Source of the DNA: Diploscapter coronatus
Taxonomy: Eukaryota; Nematoda; Chromadorea; Rhabditida; Rhabditidae
DNA length: 64,000 nt
Assembly (NCBI GenBank): GCA_964036155.1
Contig: OZ038423.1
Location: forward strand, 67,843,249 to 67,907,248
Direction: 5' to 3'
Each line of letters starts with the position of its first letter. Position 1 is the first letter of the stretch. Under the pieces are notes generated by a model, which was not told the DNA's origin, made no database searches, and saw only the letters and a list, made by a program, of their open reading frames with translations. The translations under genes and the position numbers were made by a program. Positions 12,295 to 24,123 of the stretch are shown in pieces.

Positions 12295-14709
12295 TTTTCA
12301 GAAAACTATAACTCTGGAATTAGTATTCCTAAATAAATCAGATCCCAACTGTACAAGAAAAACCTAATGGTATAAAAATTGAAATCAATACAACCAAAGT
12401 TATGAATGTTCAAGAACAAATGAAATAGGATCTAGTTTTGTGGTAGGGATAAAAGTGATGGTATAACTCAAGTCATGTTTATGTCAATGTTATTTTTTAA
12501 TAAAACTTCTTGAAGAATAAGTCTATTTTAGTCAATGAGTTTAAAATTAAAGAAATGAAACGATTTTATTAATACAAAACCAATTCGAGTGATTCAGAAC
12601 AAAATATCACTGAAAAGAAATATTCCAAAGTAATAATATTTTCGATAAATTTTCCATTGAAATTGATTTTAAAAAAAACCTCGTGGAAAAGAGCGAGAAG
12701 CGAGTGGCTCATATGATAGCAAAGCAATCGAATAGCGACTGACGCGACCGTGTGTTATTCGTTGCGAAATTTTAAAGCCGCACCGATAGAGAAAATAGCT
12801 TCAGCGCACTAGTGTTCAATCCATTTAGCTACTAAGAAAACAATCTGAAACTAATAATAAAGCTAATTTTCATTAATTTGAACATTTTTTCACGTATTTT
12901 ACGCATTTTTAGAAAGAATGTGAAGGTTTGCTTTTTCAAATCTTACTTAGAAAAATATATTGCTAAAAACCCCTTTGAAGTTAATTTTCAATTATTTTTT
13001 CTCTGCAAAAATACTTGATGCCAAATTTTGAGTAGTAAAAATTTAACATTTTGATAAGGATGTGTTCTCCTTTAGATTTTTGAGTCTAGCAGCAGACTAG
13101 GTTCAATTTGAGTACACCATTACGTAGCGCTCTATCAAAAAATAGGTCAATATTTCAAAAAGGAACACAGCGCAGTGGGAAACGGTCTAGTCCTTTGCTG
13201 TTCCCAAAATTTGATTGCAGGCTAGGATTCGGCGCAATATTGAGAGAAGCAATAGAAATTTCCCCTCACAAATAGCAATGCTGGCAAGAATGCCTAGGGA
13301 GACATTGCGGTTTGTCGCGGCTTCCGAGTCACCAAAGTCCACGTTGACAAAGGTATGACTGAATAGTCGCGCGATCTTTTTCAAGATCGCTAAGTCAAAC
13401 CCCGCGTGGCTCTATGCCTAACTTTTTGGACCGCTCAACGAGCGAATATGAAATATATGAACGTAGAATTTGATAGTGAGCAAGTAACATCGTGACATCA
13501 TGGCATCTTTGTATCCTTACACAATTTAGCATCGGAATACAGCAAACTCGAGCGATTTTTTCGCCAATTATTGAATCTCTCAAAGAGCGAATACTCCATT
13601 CGTAACTTTATCATCGAAGATTGGTCTTCTTTTTCCATTTTTCATTACCCACCGAGATGCAGCACTCTTTCAAGAAGATAGCAACAAATTTCAGGCCGCT
13701 CGCAGTACTCTGTGGTTGGAATGCTCAGATGCTCAGTGATGGTTTGAGTGAGCGCAGCTCATTTCATATCACGTTTGTCAGGTGAAATCCGGACTCGGGT
13801 TTGCCACGTTAAATCGTGAGGATAACCGAAATTGGGCTCTAGCCTTGTTTTTGGAATCACCCCGAGAGCGATATTTTCATCTTATTTCAATAAAATGTGT
13901 TTGTTGGCACAAGCTTTTCTCTAATGATATCATGGTGACATTTTAATACCTCGTTATATGATGAAGCACGAAGAAAACATATCTATGATAGCACATGACT
14001 AGATTATAGTGAAGAGCAACTTCGCACGAAACACTTTTTGGTAGTCGCATTATTTTATTCTGATTCATGAAATAGCAATTTTAAATTATAGAAAATGTGT
14101 TCTTGGTTTAAAAAACTATCACTAACACACGATTGTAGCCCCCACGATAGATAGACATAGCCTTTGTTTACCCATTCTGATAAATTACTAATCGAAATCC
14201 TAGTTGCAAGCTGGGAATAAAATGAATAAAGTAACGTTTTTGTGAATTATTGCCGTAATACTAGTTAACAAAACGTACATTGTGAGCAAGGAAAGAGAAT
14301 AAGTTTGCACTCAAGAGAAAATAAAAACAAAGCCTATTATTTCGAACTCATAGGTTTGGGATATCGAAAATTGAAGCGTAATTTTATGATAATAGCACAA
14401 TTTGAAGCATTTCTGGGAGAAAATAAAATGGAGCACGAATTGAGATCCTAAAATTTCCTAATTTTTGAAAAATCATTGCGTCACCGGGCTAGGAAATAAA
14501 AATACAGAAATTAAAAAATAATAATATCGAGAAATTACAATTTCTGCATTTCTACAAGTGAAATTCTAGAAGCTGAGTAGTAATAAAGTTAAAGAAAGTG
14601 AATAATTTATCGATAGGAAAAAGTTATATTTTCAAAAATAGTTTGAAAACGTCATTTTCGGGTATTTTTGTGCCTGCAAAAATAACTTCGTCTTTGTTAG
14701 ACGACAATT
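12295..14709. other. Long intergenic region, no gene recognised
   Basis: This 2.4-kb stretch lies upstream of the V-ATPase gene and downstream of TTC7. The part at 13080-13900 is less AT-rich and has short open frames on the minus strand (13187-13384, 13395-13583). They show no splice logic or domain, so I do not call them. It probably includes V-ATPase regulatory DNA. Confidence 0.5.
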
Positions 14710-17700
14710 TTAAAACGAGGTCGGAAAGACGAAGGGAATGGCTGTGAATGGAATGATTGGGGTGGTTCGATCCAGTTGGCTGAAATTTCGGGTTTTATGG
14801 TTTTAAATTTTAGAAATGCAAAATTTAAACTTAAATTTCAGCTTTAAATGATGCAAGATATTTTTTAGAATATTTGGATATTATAGTCCTAAATTCAGGC
14901 CTAAACTAATTAAACTATTTTCACCTGGCCGTAGAAAAGCACTCCACCGCTCGATCCGACATGCCGCGACGCATCAGGGAGCAGCCGAGTTCCTGAACCC
15001 AACATTTTGAATAATTAGATGAAGTGCTATTGGATTTTCGAAGTTGTAAAATTTAGGGAATAATTTTTGAAACATCAAACGACAATGATCTTATGATTGG
15101 CCTTCCCGGGTTATGTTCTAAAGATTCAGTCTCTCAAGTAAATTTGATAGTATTTAGTTTTCGAATCTTCGGATGTCGTATTCATAAAATCAAATTTTTC
15201 GATACCTGCCACCAATCACAACATAGCGGCTCGACTCGCACCAATTCTCTGAAAATTTTCAACCTTTAAAAAGCTAAGAAAACATCCCCTACTTGTACAT
15301 CTGTTCAGCCATTCTTAGATTTCCCTCTTGAGCATAGATCTTGGCCAGATGTGCCAGCGTCTGTACGTGGGACGGCGACAGGGCCAGTGCAGATAGATAA
15401 CAGGCCTTTGCTTCGGCCCTGAGCTTCTTCGCTAAATTCTCATCGTTCAACGATTTATCGGCTCTTGCGGCGTGGAGACGACCCTGAAATTAAAAAAAAT
15501 GATTTGTAGGTTTCAAGATTTTCTGGGAAAATTCGCGAACTAATTGAAATGATTTGAAGATTAACCATTATTTAATTTTCAAGCTTATCTGACGAAAGTC
15601 AAACATATATCTACATTGATGAAATACGTGAGAAAATGTACACGCTTCAAGTAATGCCTTGATAAAATCCAATACTTGAAAAATAATGAAAGTACTAATG
15701 AACCACTAACATATGTAAAATATAATAAGAAGCTAAAAAATGATCGGTTTCTCAAAAATCTCAACCTTCAAATAAATGGCCTGAGGCGAGTGTGGGAACA
15801 GACTCATGGCTCTCTCGATGCACGAGGTGAAGTCGTTCATTCTTCCAGCAGACAGGAATAATTCGGCCAATTGCATCCAGATGTTCGACTGAACATATTT
15901 GGTTTATGGCTGCGAGTACTTCTGTTCCGAAAAATAATCTTGAAAACTTCTATGTTTTCAAGTTTAATCGCTGCTTTCCATACGAAGAATAAAATTAAGA
16001 GTTATCGTTTTAACCTGAGCCCTGTGCTTCGTGAAATTGGCAGCAGTCGCATTCTGACCAGATTCGCTATCCTTTCCAGACGACTGTCCGCCCGCTTCAG
16101 ACGCAGGGATGCCGCTGTCGACTACTGAAATTTAAAAAATGGATATTTCATCAAATTAAAATTTTGACATGTTTCAGAAATATCGAAGATTTCTTGATTA
16201 GAATTACTATTCAATAGTTGTGCACTTAGGAATTATTATACAGTTGAAAATCTATACTTCACCTAAAGCTAATCTCATATGTCAAAATAATAGAAATAAA
16301 AAAAGGTTGTTTTTTCCAATGAACGGGCTTTCTGAGATAACATAATGTGAAATATGTAAAGTGCATAAAATTAGTTTCAAAAATTCATAAATCAGAACAA
16401 AATAACTAAAATGAATCGCTCAATTTTAACTCGAAAAATAAATAGCAATATTTAAAAAAAAAAATACCTGACATATCCAAAGCAGAGGGGCTTGCACTGA
16501 GCGTGTTCATTCCTGACGAAGTCGCCAGACCGAATGCGGGCGTCAGTTCTCGACCTAGGGATTGGGTGCCTGAATATTCTAATCTTATCAACTTTGATTA
16601 TTTTCATTTCTTCGTGTATGATAGAATCAGCAAAATGAAAGTCATCTCTTAATTCCTGATAATCTTTGAAACTAATTTTCGTGTTGGATTTTTGATTTAA
16701 AATAAAAACGAAGATTAAGATACTATTAAATTTTGAATATTCAAAATATCATTCTAACTTTTAAAACATTCAAAAACTCTGAAATTAAAAATACCAGTTT
16801 TGGTGGATCCGTCCCTGGTCTGTTTCTGATGCTTCTCCTCCTCGGCAGCCAGCATCGCGTCTCTGTGCCGCCAGAAGTCGAACAATCGAGAACTCGTCTC
16901 CAACGACTCGTCGATTCGGCCTGAAATTAGAATAAAATAAATTTTTCATAACAGCTGAACTTGAGATGATTCGAAGTTTATGTAAATTCAAATTATATTT
17001 TTGATATCTATGAAACATTGATTTTTAAATAGGCGAATACATTCTAGGTAGGAAAATAGTCGTTTAAAAAAGTCACTTGATATTTCGATTTTTGTAAAAC
17101 ATAATAAAATTTGAGAATATTTTATTGTAAACGAGGTGTGTGGAAAAGACATTGTTGTAAGAAAAACACTTGATTTTAATTTCTCTAAAACCTACCAAAT
17201 TTGATCTCAATATGAAGCCGTAGCACCAAAAGTCCATAGTTATTGGGGAATTCGTTCAGCGCGTTGACGATTAGTTCGAGAGCGCCCTAAAATTAAAAAA
17301 ATAATGTTTTTGCAAAATTTAAAGCATATAAGACGTTATTTATAAAAATCGAGTTTTCTATAAAGGGGAGTGGTACCCAAGAAGTTGACCCTCAAATTTC
17401 GAGTTCATTTATTGTCCCTGGGGGTTTTCGACCACGCTGATTACGAATATGACGGTTAAAACTCGATCCGACCACTTGTTCCGCCTGTTCCGGAAGGTCC
17501 GCATACGGTAGTTCCGAAAAATTCTATTTTCGTTATTCGGTATGGGAAAAATTCAAATTTGGTATCAAAATGCTCGCAGAGACCAGCTGAACACGATTCT
17601 GGAAAGACCTCGTCGAAATGACACCGAATAAGGAAGTTATGATAAACATAGTGAAACGTATGGAAAATGTCATATTAAGTTTTCGCTTCTTTTAATTTTT

Positions 17701-20700
17701 ATTTTTTTAAAAGTGCCGGATTCCGTGAGTTATTTATACTGGGAAGTAGCCCAGGTCTTCTAGTTTCTGGAACACCTGACCGTTTTCCTATAGACTGCCC
17801 GCTAGTGAAGAAATGCCACTTCTTCGAAGAGTTGTCATGACTCACTTTTGCCTAGCTTGATTTCAAAAATTCATAACTCCCATAATTCTAAACCAAATTC
17901 GGTAATTCTTTTTTTATTGAACAGAATTTAATCCCTAGATTATTAGACAATAAAATAAGAATTTTTTTGAATACCAATTTCTGTAGAAATGCACACTTTT
18001 CGCGTCTTGATTGCGTATTTTTCAACCTGTCCTGGGTTTACGCGTAAATGGCGTTGGAAAAATTCGTCCTTCCAGTATGTTGCGTAGAATGACATAGTGA
18101 ACAAATTTGTTCCAGAATTGATCTTGAATTCGTTATCGTATAAGCTCTAGAATTTTTTGAAGTTCAAGGACCAATTATTGCAAAGTGCCTTTAGGCCAGT
18201 AAATTTCAAAAATTCATATCTCTCTGCGTATGCACATTCTAAAATAAGTTCTGGATACAATTTGTTCAATTTGAAGAGCTCTACAAGATTTTATTGAAAA
18301 TTCCAACTTTAACTCACATTACCCTTGTAAACACAGTACGGATATATAGGGTAACTTAGGCTAATTTCTCCCGCCGAAATTAATTTCTAAAAATTTTCTT
18401 TATATTTTTACTTTATTCTCCTACTCAAGATCTACAAAATAAAAAAGTAATCATGAAATTTGGTGTGAAATATAGGAAGCTATGAATTTTTGAAGTTTAC
18501 TGCCCTAAAGGCACTTTGCAATAATTGGTCATCGAACTTTAAAAAATTCTGTAGTCGATACGATAATGAATCCGAGGTCGATCCTGGAATAAATTTGTTT
18601 ACCATGTCATTCTACACAATATACTGGAAGGACGAATTTTTCCAACATCATTTACGCGTAAACCCAGGACAGGTTGAAAAATACGCAATCAAGACGCGAA
18701 AAGTGCGCATTTCTGTAGAAATCGATATTCAAAAAAATTCTTATTTTATTACATAATAATCTATGGATTAAATTCTATCGAATAAAAAAAGAATTATCGA
18801 ATTTAGTTTAGAATTATGAAAGTTATGAATTTTTCAAATCAAACTAGGCAAAAGTAAGTCATGACAACTCTTCGAAGAAGTGGCATTTCTTCGCTAGCGG
18901 GCAGTCTATAGGAAAGCGGTCAAGTGTTCCAGAAACTAGAAGACTTGGGCTACTTCCCAGTATAAATAACTCACGGAATCTGGGGTTTTTAAAGAATTAA
19001 AAATTAAAAGAAGCGAAAAGTCAATATGACATTTTCCATATGTTTCACTATGTTCATCATAACTTCCTTATTCGGTGTCATTTCGACGAGGTCTTTTCAT
19101 AATCGTGTTCAGCTGGTCTCTGCGAGCATTTTGATATCAAATTTGAATTTTTGCCATGCCGAATAACAAAAATAGAATTTTCCGGAACTACCGGATGCGG
19201 ACCTTCTGGAACGGGCGGAACAAGTGATCGGATCGGGTTTTAACCGTCAGATTCGTAATCAGCGTAGTCGAAAACCCCCAGGGACAAAAAATCAGCTCGA
19301 AATTTGAGGATCGACTTCTTGGGTGCCACCCCATACTCGATTTTTATAAATAACTTCTTATATAAAACAATTATCGAAAAGATGAAAAGACATAATTTTG
19401 CCAATTTCAGGATTTAGAAAATATATTTATATAGAATTTCGCTGTTTGAAAAAAAAATAACCTTCAAATCTCCATCAGCGGTGAAAATGAGTGCCAGAAG
19501 CATGATCGCAGCGGGCTGTTCGGCGTTCAGCTCGAGTGATCGAGAACACCGCTCGCGGGCCGCTTCGAGGTCACGAACAATGGCATGATAGAGCGCGGAA
19601 TAGTACATCGCGAGATAGTCGTGGGGATCTGAAATAAATATTTGAAACAAAATTATTAGGAAAGCCTAAAATTTGTATGATATCGTAAATAAAAGTAGAG
19701 GTGGATATAAAAATAGACGTTGATTGAATTTTCGATATATTAAAAAGTTGTGAATAGCTCAAATGAAGAAAAGGTTATTTAGAAAATTGAACCTGCATTA
19801 ATGGTGTCTTCAAACATGTCGACCGTCTTCGTTAACGCCTTTTTCCGAGTTTCCCACTCCGTTTCGCTGAGGGCCTTCAGACTGAAATTCAAAACAAAAT
19901 GTATGATCCATCAAAATAAATCATAACCTTTGAAAATTCAAATAAATGACTAATTTTCCAGTTATAAGTGTAAATAATAAAACATTCATGAAAACAACAG
20001 CGTTTTCAATATCTAAAAACTAGCTGTTTCAAAACTAATCATAAAATTTTAAGAATGAAATAAAAAATATCTTTCGAATTTGTTTAATTTTCCTCACCCA
20101 TAGGCAATTGCGGTGATGAGTTTGCATCTGCCCAGCAGATAGTTCAGCCGACCGTCGCACTCGCACATTCGACGAGCTTTGTCCGCGTGTTCCAGGGCTG
20201 AAAGTTAAAATTTTTAAAACTATGGTGAATAAAGAAATAATTTAATGAAGAATCAACAAATTCTATACGAAACTATTCTCTAGAAATGTCAAAAATGTTG
20301 AGAAATGATACTCTCTATTGTCCTCCAGATCGGTGCTGTCTAGCCACTCTACGTTTATAACCTGTGAGACGCACGCATTGGGACTAAGGAAACATGGGAG
20401 AGTGCAAAGTGCAGAAAGGCAGAGTGGCTAGGCAACACCGATCTGCGGGACAATTGCGAGTAGAAAAAATTCTCAAAAAAGACTACCAAAATAGAGGATT
20501 TACTTTAGAAAATAAGAAAATATCCTGTTCAATTTCGAACAGATAAAAATAGTGTTTTAAAGAAACTAGCATAATCACCTTGCTCATATCTGCCCAACTG
20601 CTCCATGTTCCTCTGGGCAGCAACCATGTGTTCGACGACTGTGTCTGCAGAGATCGGGGAAGTCGGACAGAGGGCAGACGAGGTGGATTCTGCTGAATGA

Positions 20701-21062
20701 TAGTTTATTTGTAAAATATGAACTAATATGCAATGTTGAAGTGTTTTTGTTGAGTTGAAAAAATAAGAATTTAGTTGAAATGTTTCGAAAATTCATCGCA
20801 CTTTTAGAAGTTACATATTTATCGTCATTGAAAGTAAATCTGTTTGATGAAGCATGAAATCTTTTGAAACCTAGCAGATTCTGGAATTTTCATAAAAACA
20901 ATTGTATGCGCATCATTGGGAATCAAATATATTGATAAAATACTACTTTTCATGAGACTTATCCAACTCTTCAATAATTTGAAAAATCCCACCTTCAATT
21001 TCTGCACCATTAATTTCCGTTTCGAGTCCGTTGGTGTTCAAGGTTTTTAACCGAATGGCCAT
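14710..21062 (-). CDS. ttc7: Tetratricopeptide repeat protein 7 (TTC7), short form with a frameshifted exon
   Basis: Fourteen minus-strand exons: 20993-21062, 20579-20692, 20098-20197, 19793-19881, 19462-19628, 17196-17286, 16795-16920, 16468-16569, 16015-16124, 15766-15889, 15293-15483, 15206-15248, 14925-14992, 14710-14779. They encode about 488 residues of TPR repeats with clear TTC7 signatures: NMEQLGRYEQALEHADKA, PAAIMLLALIFTADGDLKGA, SNIWMQLAELFLSAGR, SPSHVQTLAHLAKIYAQEGN. The C-terminal tail is PIIPFTAIPFVFP, close to the PFTIIPRVL end of vertebrate TTC7. TTC7 scaffolds PI4-kinase IIIalpha with EFR3 at the plasma membrane to make PI4P. Two oddities: it lacks the N-terminal half (vertebrate proteins are about 850 aa), and exon 15766-15889 is 124 nt, one base too long for its frame (see findings). 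The intron at 17287-19461 holds a 2-kb foldback repeat. Confidence 0.85.
17326..19363. repeat. 2-kb foldback element with ~890-bp inverted arms inside a TTC7 intron
   Basis: The left arm at 17326-18218 is matched by its reverse complement at 18481-19363, with scattered mismatches and small indels. I estimate roughly 90% identity by eye. Examples are GTGAGTTATTTATACTGGGA on the left against TCCCAGTATAAATAACTCAC on the right, and CTTCTTCGAAGAGTTGTCAT against ATGACAACTCTTCGAAGAAG. The unique loop is about 262 bp. No transposase frame was seen. The ORF at 18490-18756 lies in the arm and is not protein-like. This may be a non-autonomous foldback transposon. When TTC7 is transcribed, the intron would fold into a very long dsRNA hairpin. 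Confidence 0.92.
20311..20460. mobile_element. 150-bp MITE with ~42-bp inverted repeats, TA-flanked
   Basis: The element sits in the TTC7 intron between exons 2 and 3. The left end (CTCTCTATTGTCCTCCAGAT) and right end (inverted, CTCGCAATTGTCCCGCAGAT) continue through CGGTGCTG and TAGCCACTCT. It is flanked by TA on both sides (20309-20310, 20461-20462), as expected for a Tc1/mariner-type target. It has no coding capacity. Confidence 0.8.
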
Positions 21063-22623
21063 TTTTATTGAGCCTGAAAATTATCGTTAAATTTGTTTAA
21101 ATGAGGAAATATTTAGGGGAAGTCATTTTGACGACGTGGTCTCCAGTTCTAGTTTGCGTGGGTCAAGCTTCACTAATCTTTCTCTCTTTGTCTCCCAGTT
21201 CTTCATACTCTTTCTTCTTTCTCTCCCTTTCTTTTTTTGCTTTTTCCTCTCTCCTTCTTCAACACTAAAGCCCTTGTCTCTCTCTCTCTTCCTTTCGTAA
21301 AAATGCATTTTCCGGCCCATTCATTAGCAAAAACGAGTAATTCACCAGAAATACTTCCAGATGTGTGATGAGTCATTTCGCTTAATTTTTGAGATTACTC
21401 AATACTTAGATATGGGGACATAAAAATAAGAAGAAATATGCAGAAATAAATCCAAAGTTAAAAAAAAAAAAGTCCCGAAAATGCATACTATCTACTCCTA
21501 AGATCGAAATTTATCGGAAAATCTTACACTTTTTGAGAAAAAACTGTTTCTGCAATTTTCAATGTCAAAAATGCAAGAAAATGATCAATAATCGTTCAAT
21601 TATGCCGCGTTAAAGCTTAGGATATCTAAATACATTTGAAAATGGGGAAATTTTTTAAATTATGCAAGTCTACAAAAATGAAGTAACCAGGAATCAGAAA
21701 TGACAATCAGTAAAACTCATTAATAGGCCAAAATTACATCATTTCCTTATCAAATTTGCTCCTAAATTCATCGACCAAAATACGCTATCAAGGGTACTAG
21801 AAATTTTGCAAATAATCAGTGCCAAGCCATGCTGGCAATGCGTTCATATACAAATAAAATTATCTCAGGCGGTATTTCACCTCTATCCTTCAATATAGGG
21901 CAAGAGAAAAATACCAACATTAGAGGCAGTAACAATTCGAATAATTGTAAAATGGATGATCTCAGACGACATTCCTTCTCTATTCCTCAATATAAAACGA
22001 AAGAAAGTACAAATATTTTTACCGAAAAGTCAAATAGTTGTAAAACGAAATAAAAAGGCAAAGGTATTTCAGCGTTAAAACGCTATAGTAAAAATGATGA
22101 AATAGTAAAATCTCAAAACAATTTTTATTTAAAAATCAAAAACAAAAACCCTAACATATATTGCGAGTTTCAACAAAATGGCATGAATTTTAAATTTGTT
22201 TCTGGAATAAAACTAAAATTCTAGAATTTCTCTGGGTCCTAAAATCTAAAGAGGGCAAATAGAAAACTTTGAGTGATATTTTGATATTAAAGGCGCTGTT
22301 TAATGAAAGCTCCTTTTTGGTAGGTTTGAAATTTGTCAAGTCGAAAACAGATATAGTGCGAGAAAATACAGAAATTTTATCATAAATATCACAACTTGAT
22401 AAAAACCTAAATCGTTGGCCATATCGAGTGGTGAATTAAAAATAGAATCTCACTTCTCGCTTTTTCACTTTACCAATGATCATATTCAAAAGAAAAAATA
22501 ATAAAAATTGAAATTGAAAGAAATCATAAATCGAGAAAAATACCATATCCTGTCTTTTTTTAATTCTGCACTTCATTTAAGCGTCCTTTTCGATAACTTG
22601 TGTTTATTGACTTATCGATTTTC
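21063..22623. other. Intergenic, no N-terminal TTC7 exons found
   Basis: I searched the minus strand here for the missing first half of TTC7 and found none. A pyrimidine-rich tract lies at about 21170-21300 (CTTTCTCTC-like). Its antisense Lys/Arg-rich ORF is low complexity. The remainder is AT-rich. Confidence 0.5.
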
Positions 22624-23376
22624 CTAGGAGAAAGCGTGTCCGCCGGCGCCCTCCTTCTGCAAGTGCTCCACCATGAAATTCGACGCGTCCACCATGCGGT
22701 TCACGCAGTTCTGGAAGAAAATGAATTTTTTAAAATAAGTTTAAGAAAGCTAAATATTGATGATGATCGTGCAAAATATGCAATAAAGTACGCAGCTCCG
22801 AATTAATACAACTTATGATAAGTTCATATAAAAAGTTTAAAAATTAGATTTTCAAAATGTTCACGCCCACCTGCAAACAGGTCTGGGTTTTGGCGTCGAG
22901 TTTGGCGGGCGGTCGATAGTCGGCAAAGCAGATGTCCCAGCAACGACTCGTCAGGGTGTGCACCTAAAAATGCAGTTTTTCTCTCTAAAATAAAAAAAAT
23001 GTTTTTCTTGATTATGTCAAATCCGGATATTCGAAATTCTGTTGAAAAATTTAGATTCACAGAAAATATTTGACATTTTCCAGAAAATCTTATTGAATTC
23101 GAAAATTTGGTTCTTTGATGTAGAGATTCTATTTTTTTTAAATGTGGCTTCAAAAATTTTAGCTTGAAGATGATTTGTACCAAAATTATTAAGACTACTC
23201 TCGTATTTTGGTACAAATTGTTTCAGATCCAATTTTTAAACAAAAAGACGACTCTAGGGTAAAATTCAAACATCCTGAAATTTTCAAAATCGAACCTGTT
23301 CAGTGAATTTCTGGCGCTGTCCCTCGATGAGCAGCTGCTGCATGAATCGCTCGAGATTGGCGTCGTTACCAGACAT
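22624..23376 (-). CDS. tim8: Mitochondrial import chaperone Tim8 (small TIM)
   Basis: Three exons (23296-23376, 22871-22963, 22624-22710) give 86 residues. The protein shows the small-TIM twin CX3C motifs: C35-WDI-C39 and C56-LQN-C60. A Tim8-like N-terminal helix (ERFMQQLLIEGQRQKFTEQ) leads into VHTLTSRCWDIC. It ends in a NRMVDASNFMVEHLQ helix. Tim8-Tim13 hexamers escort hydrophobic inner-membrane precursors across the intermembrane space; the human homologue is TIMM8A/DDP1. Both disulphide pairs are intact and the length is usual. It lies between the bHLH-PAS gene and TTC7 on the same strand. The gaps of 0.75 and 1.5 kb are long for a nematode operon. Confidence 0.95.
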
Positions 23377-24123
23377 TTCTGAGGATTTTCCAGAAAATTT
23401 CGAATTTGGCAATGCAAATATGAAAGAGATAGGCTGAAAATTTAAAATTATTTGAATGTCATTTTGAAAATTTGCTAGATTTTTCAAAATGGCTCAGTTC
23501 CTTTATTAAATTTTATTTTATCATGTCAAAGTCTAAAATTTTGATTAACTTGCTGCTTCAAAGGAATAATAGGAAAGATGAGGATTCGTCGAGTTATCCG
23601 TGTCTGGCAATAGGCGTTTCGACATGATAGAATGTTATAAACTCCCAAGTGAAAAGCAAAATAGCATGGTGAAAGTTAGCAGGTATGATAAGCTCGGCTT
23701 GAAACCGGTAAAGTTCAAATATTAAAATATACAAATAGTTTCAACTTTATTATTAAAATAAAACTCTCAGATAATCGTTGATAAATAGATATAAAGCTGG
23801 AATAAATACGTCAAAGAGCTGAATTTTCATAAAGTAAGGCACTTGGTGATGAGCATTTTCATATTCATATCATATCTTTCGAATCTAAAAGCATGACTAG
23901 TAATTATCTAAATTATAAGCTCTAGTATGTACAACTGACTAAAATGACATACAATCGAAAATTTGAAAGTATTCTGAGAAAAAATAGTATGATGTCAACT
24001 AAATTTTAGCACAAACAACGACCTTTCTCCAGAAATTTGTCAATAATCAACTGAAAGTTTAAGTTTTCTGAGCAAGAAAAACGAATAATTTTCATAATCA
24101 ACACACAATTATGGAAAACAGTC
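23377..24123. other. Intergenic spacer
   Basis: AT-rich DNA between the bHLH-PAS stop and the Tim8 start. Nothing was recognised; it presumably holds the Tim8 promoter. Confidence 0.5.

Noticed and set aside
12680..12850. tRNA-like GTGTTCAATCC and neighbouring GC-richer stretch
   Set aside because: The flanking stems do not pair into a T-arm, no D-arm or acceptor stem could be folded, and the reverse strand is no better.
13187..13583. Two minus-strand ORFs of 62-65 codons
   Set aside because: No acceptor or donor chain, no recognisable motif, and adjacent frames equally open.
18490..18756. 88-codon ORF on the plus strand
   Set aside because: It lies inside the right arm of the foldback repeat, is not preserved in the left arm, and shows no domain.
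21123..21320. Lys/Arg/Glu-rich minus-strand ORF
   Set aside because: By-product of a pyrimidine-rich tract; low complexity and no splice context.
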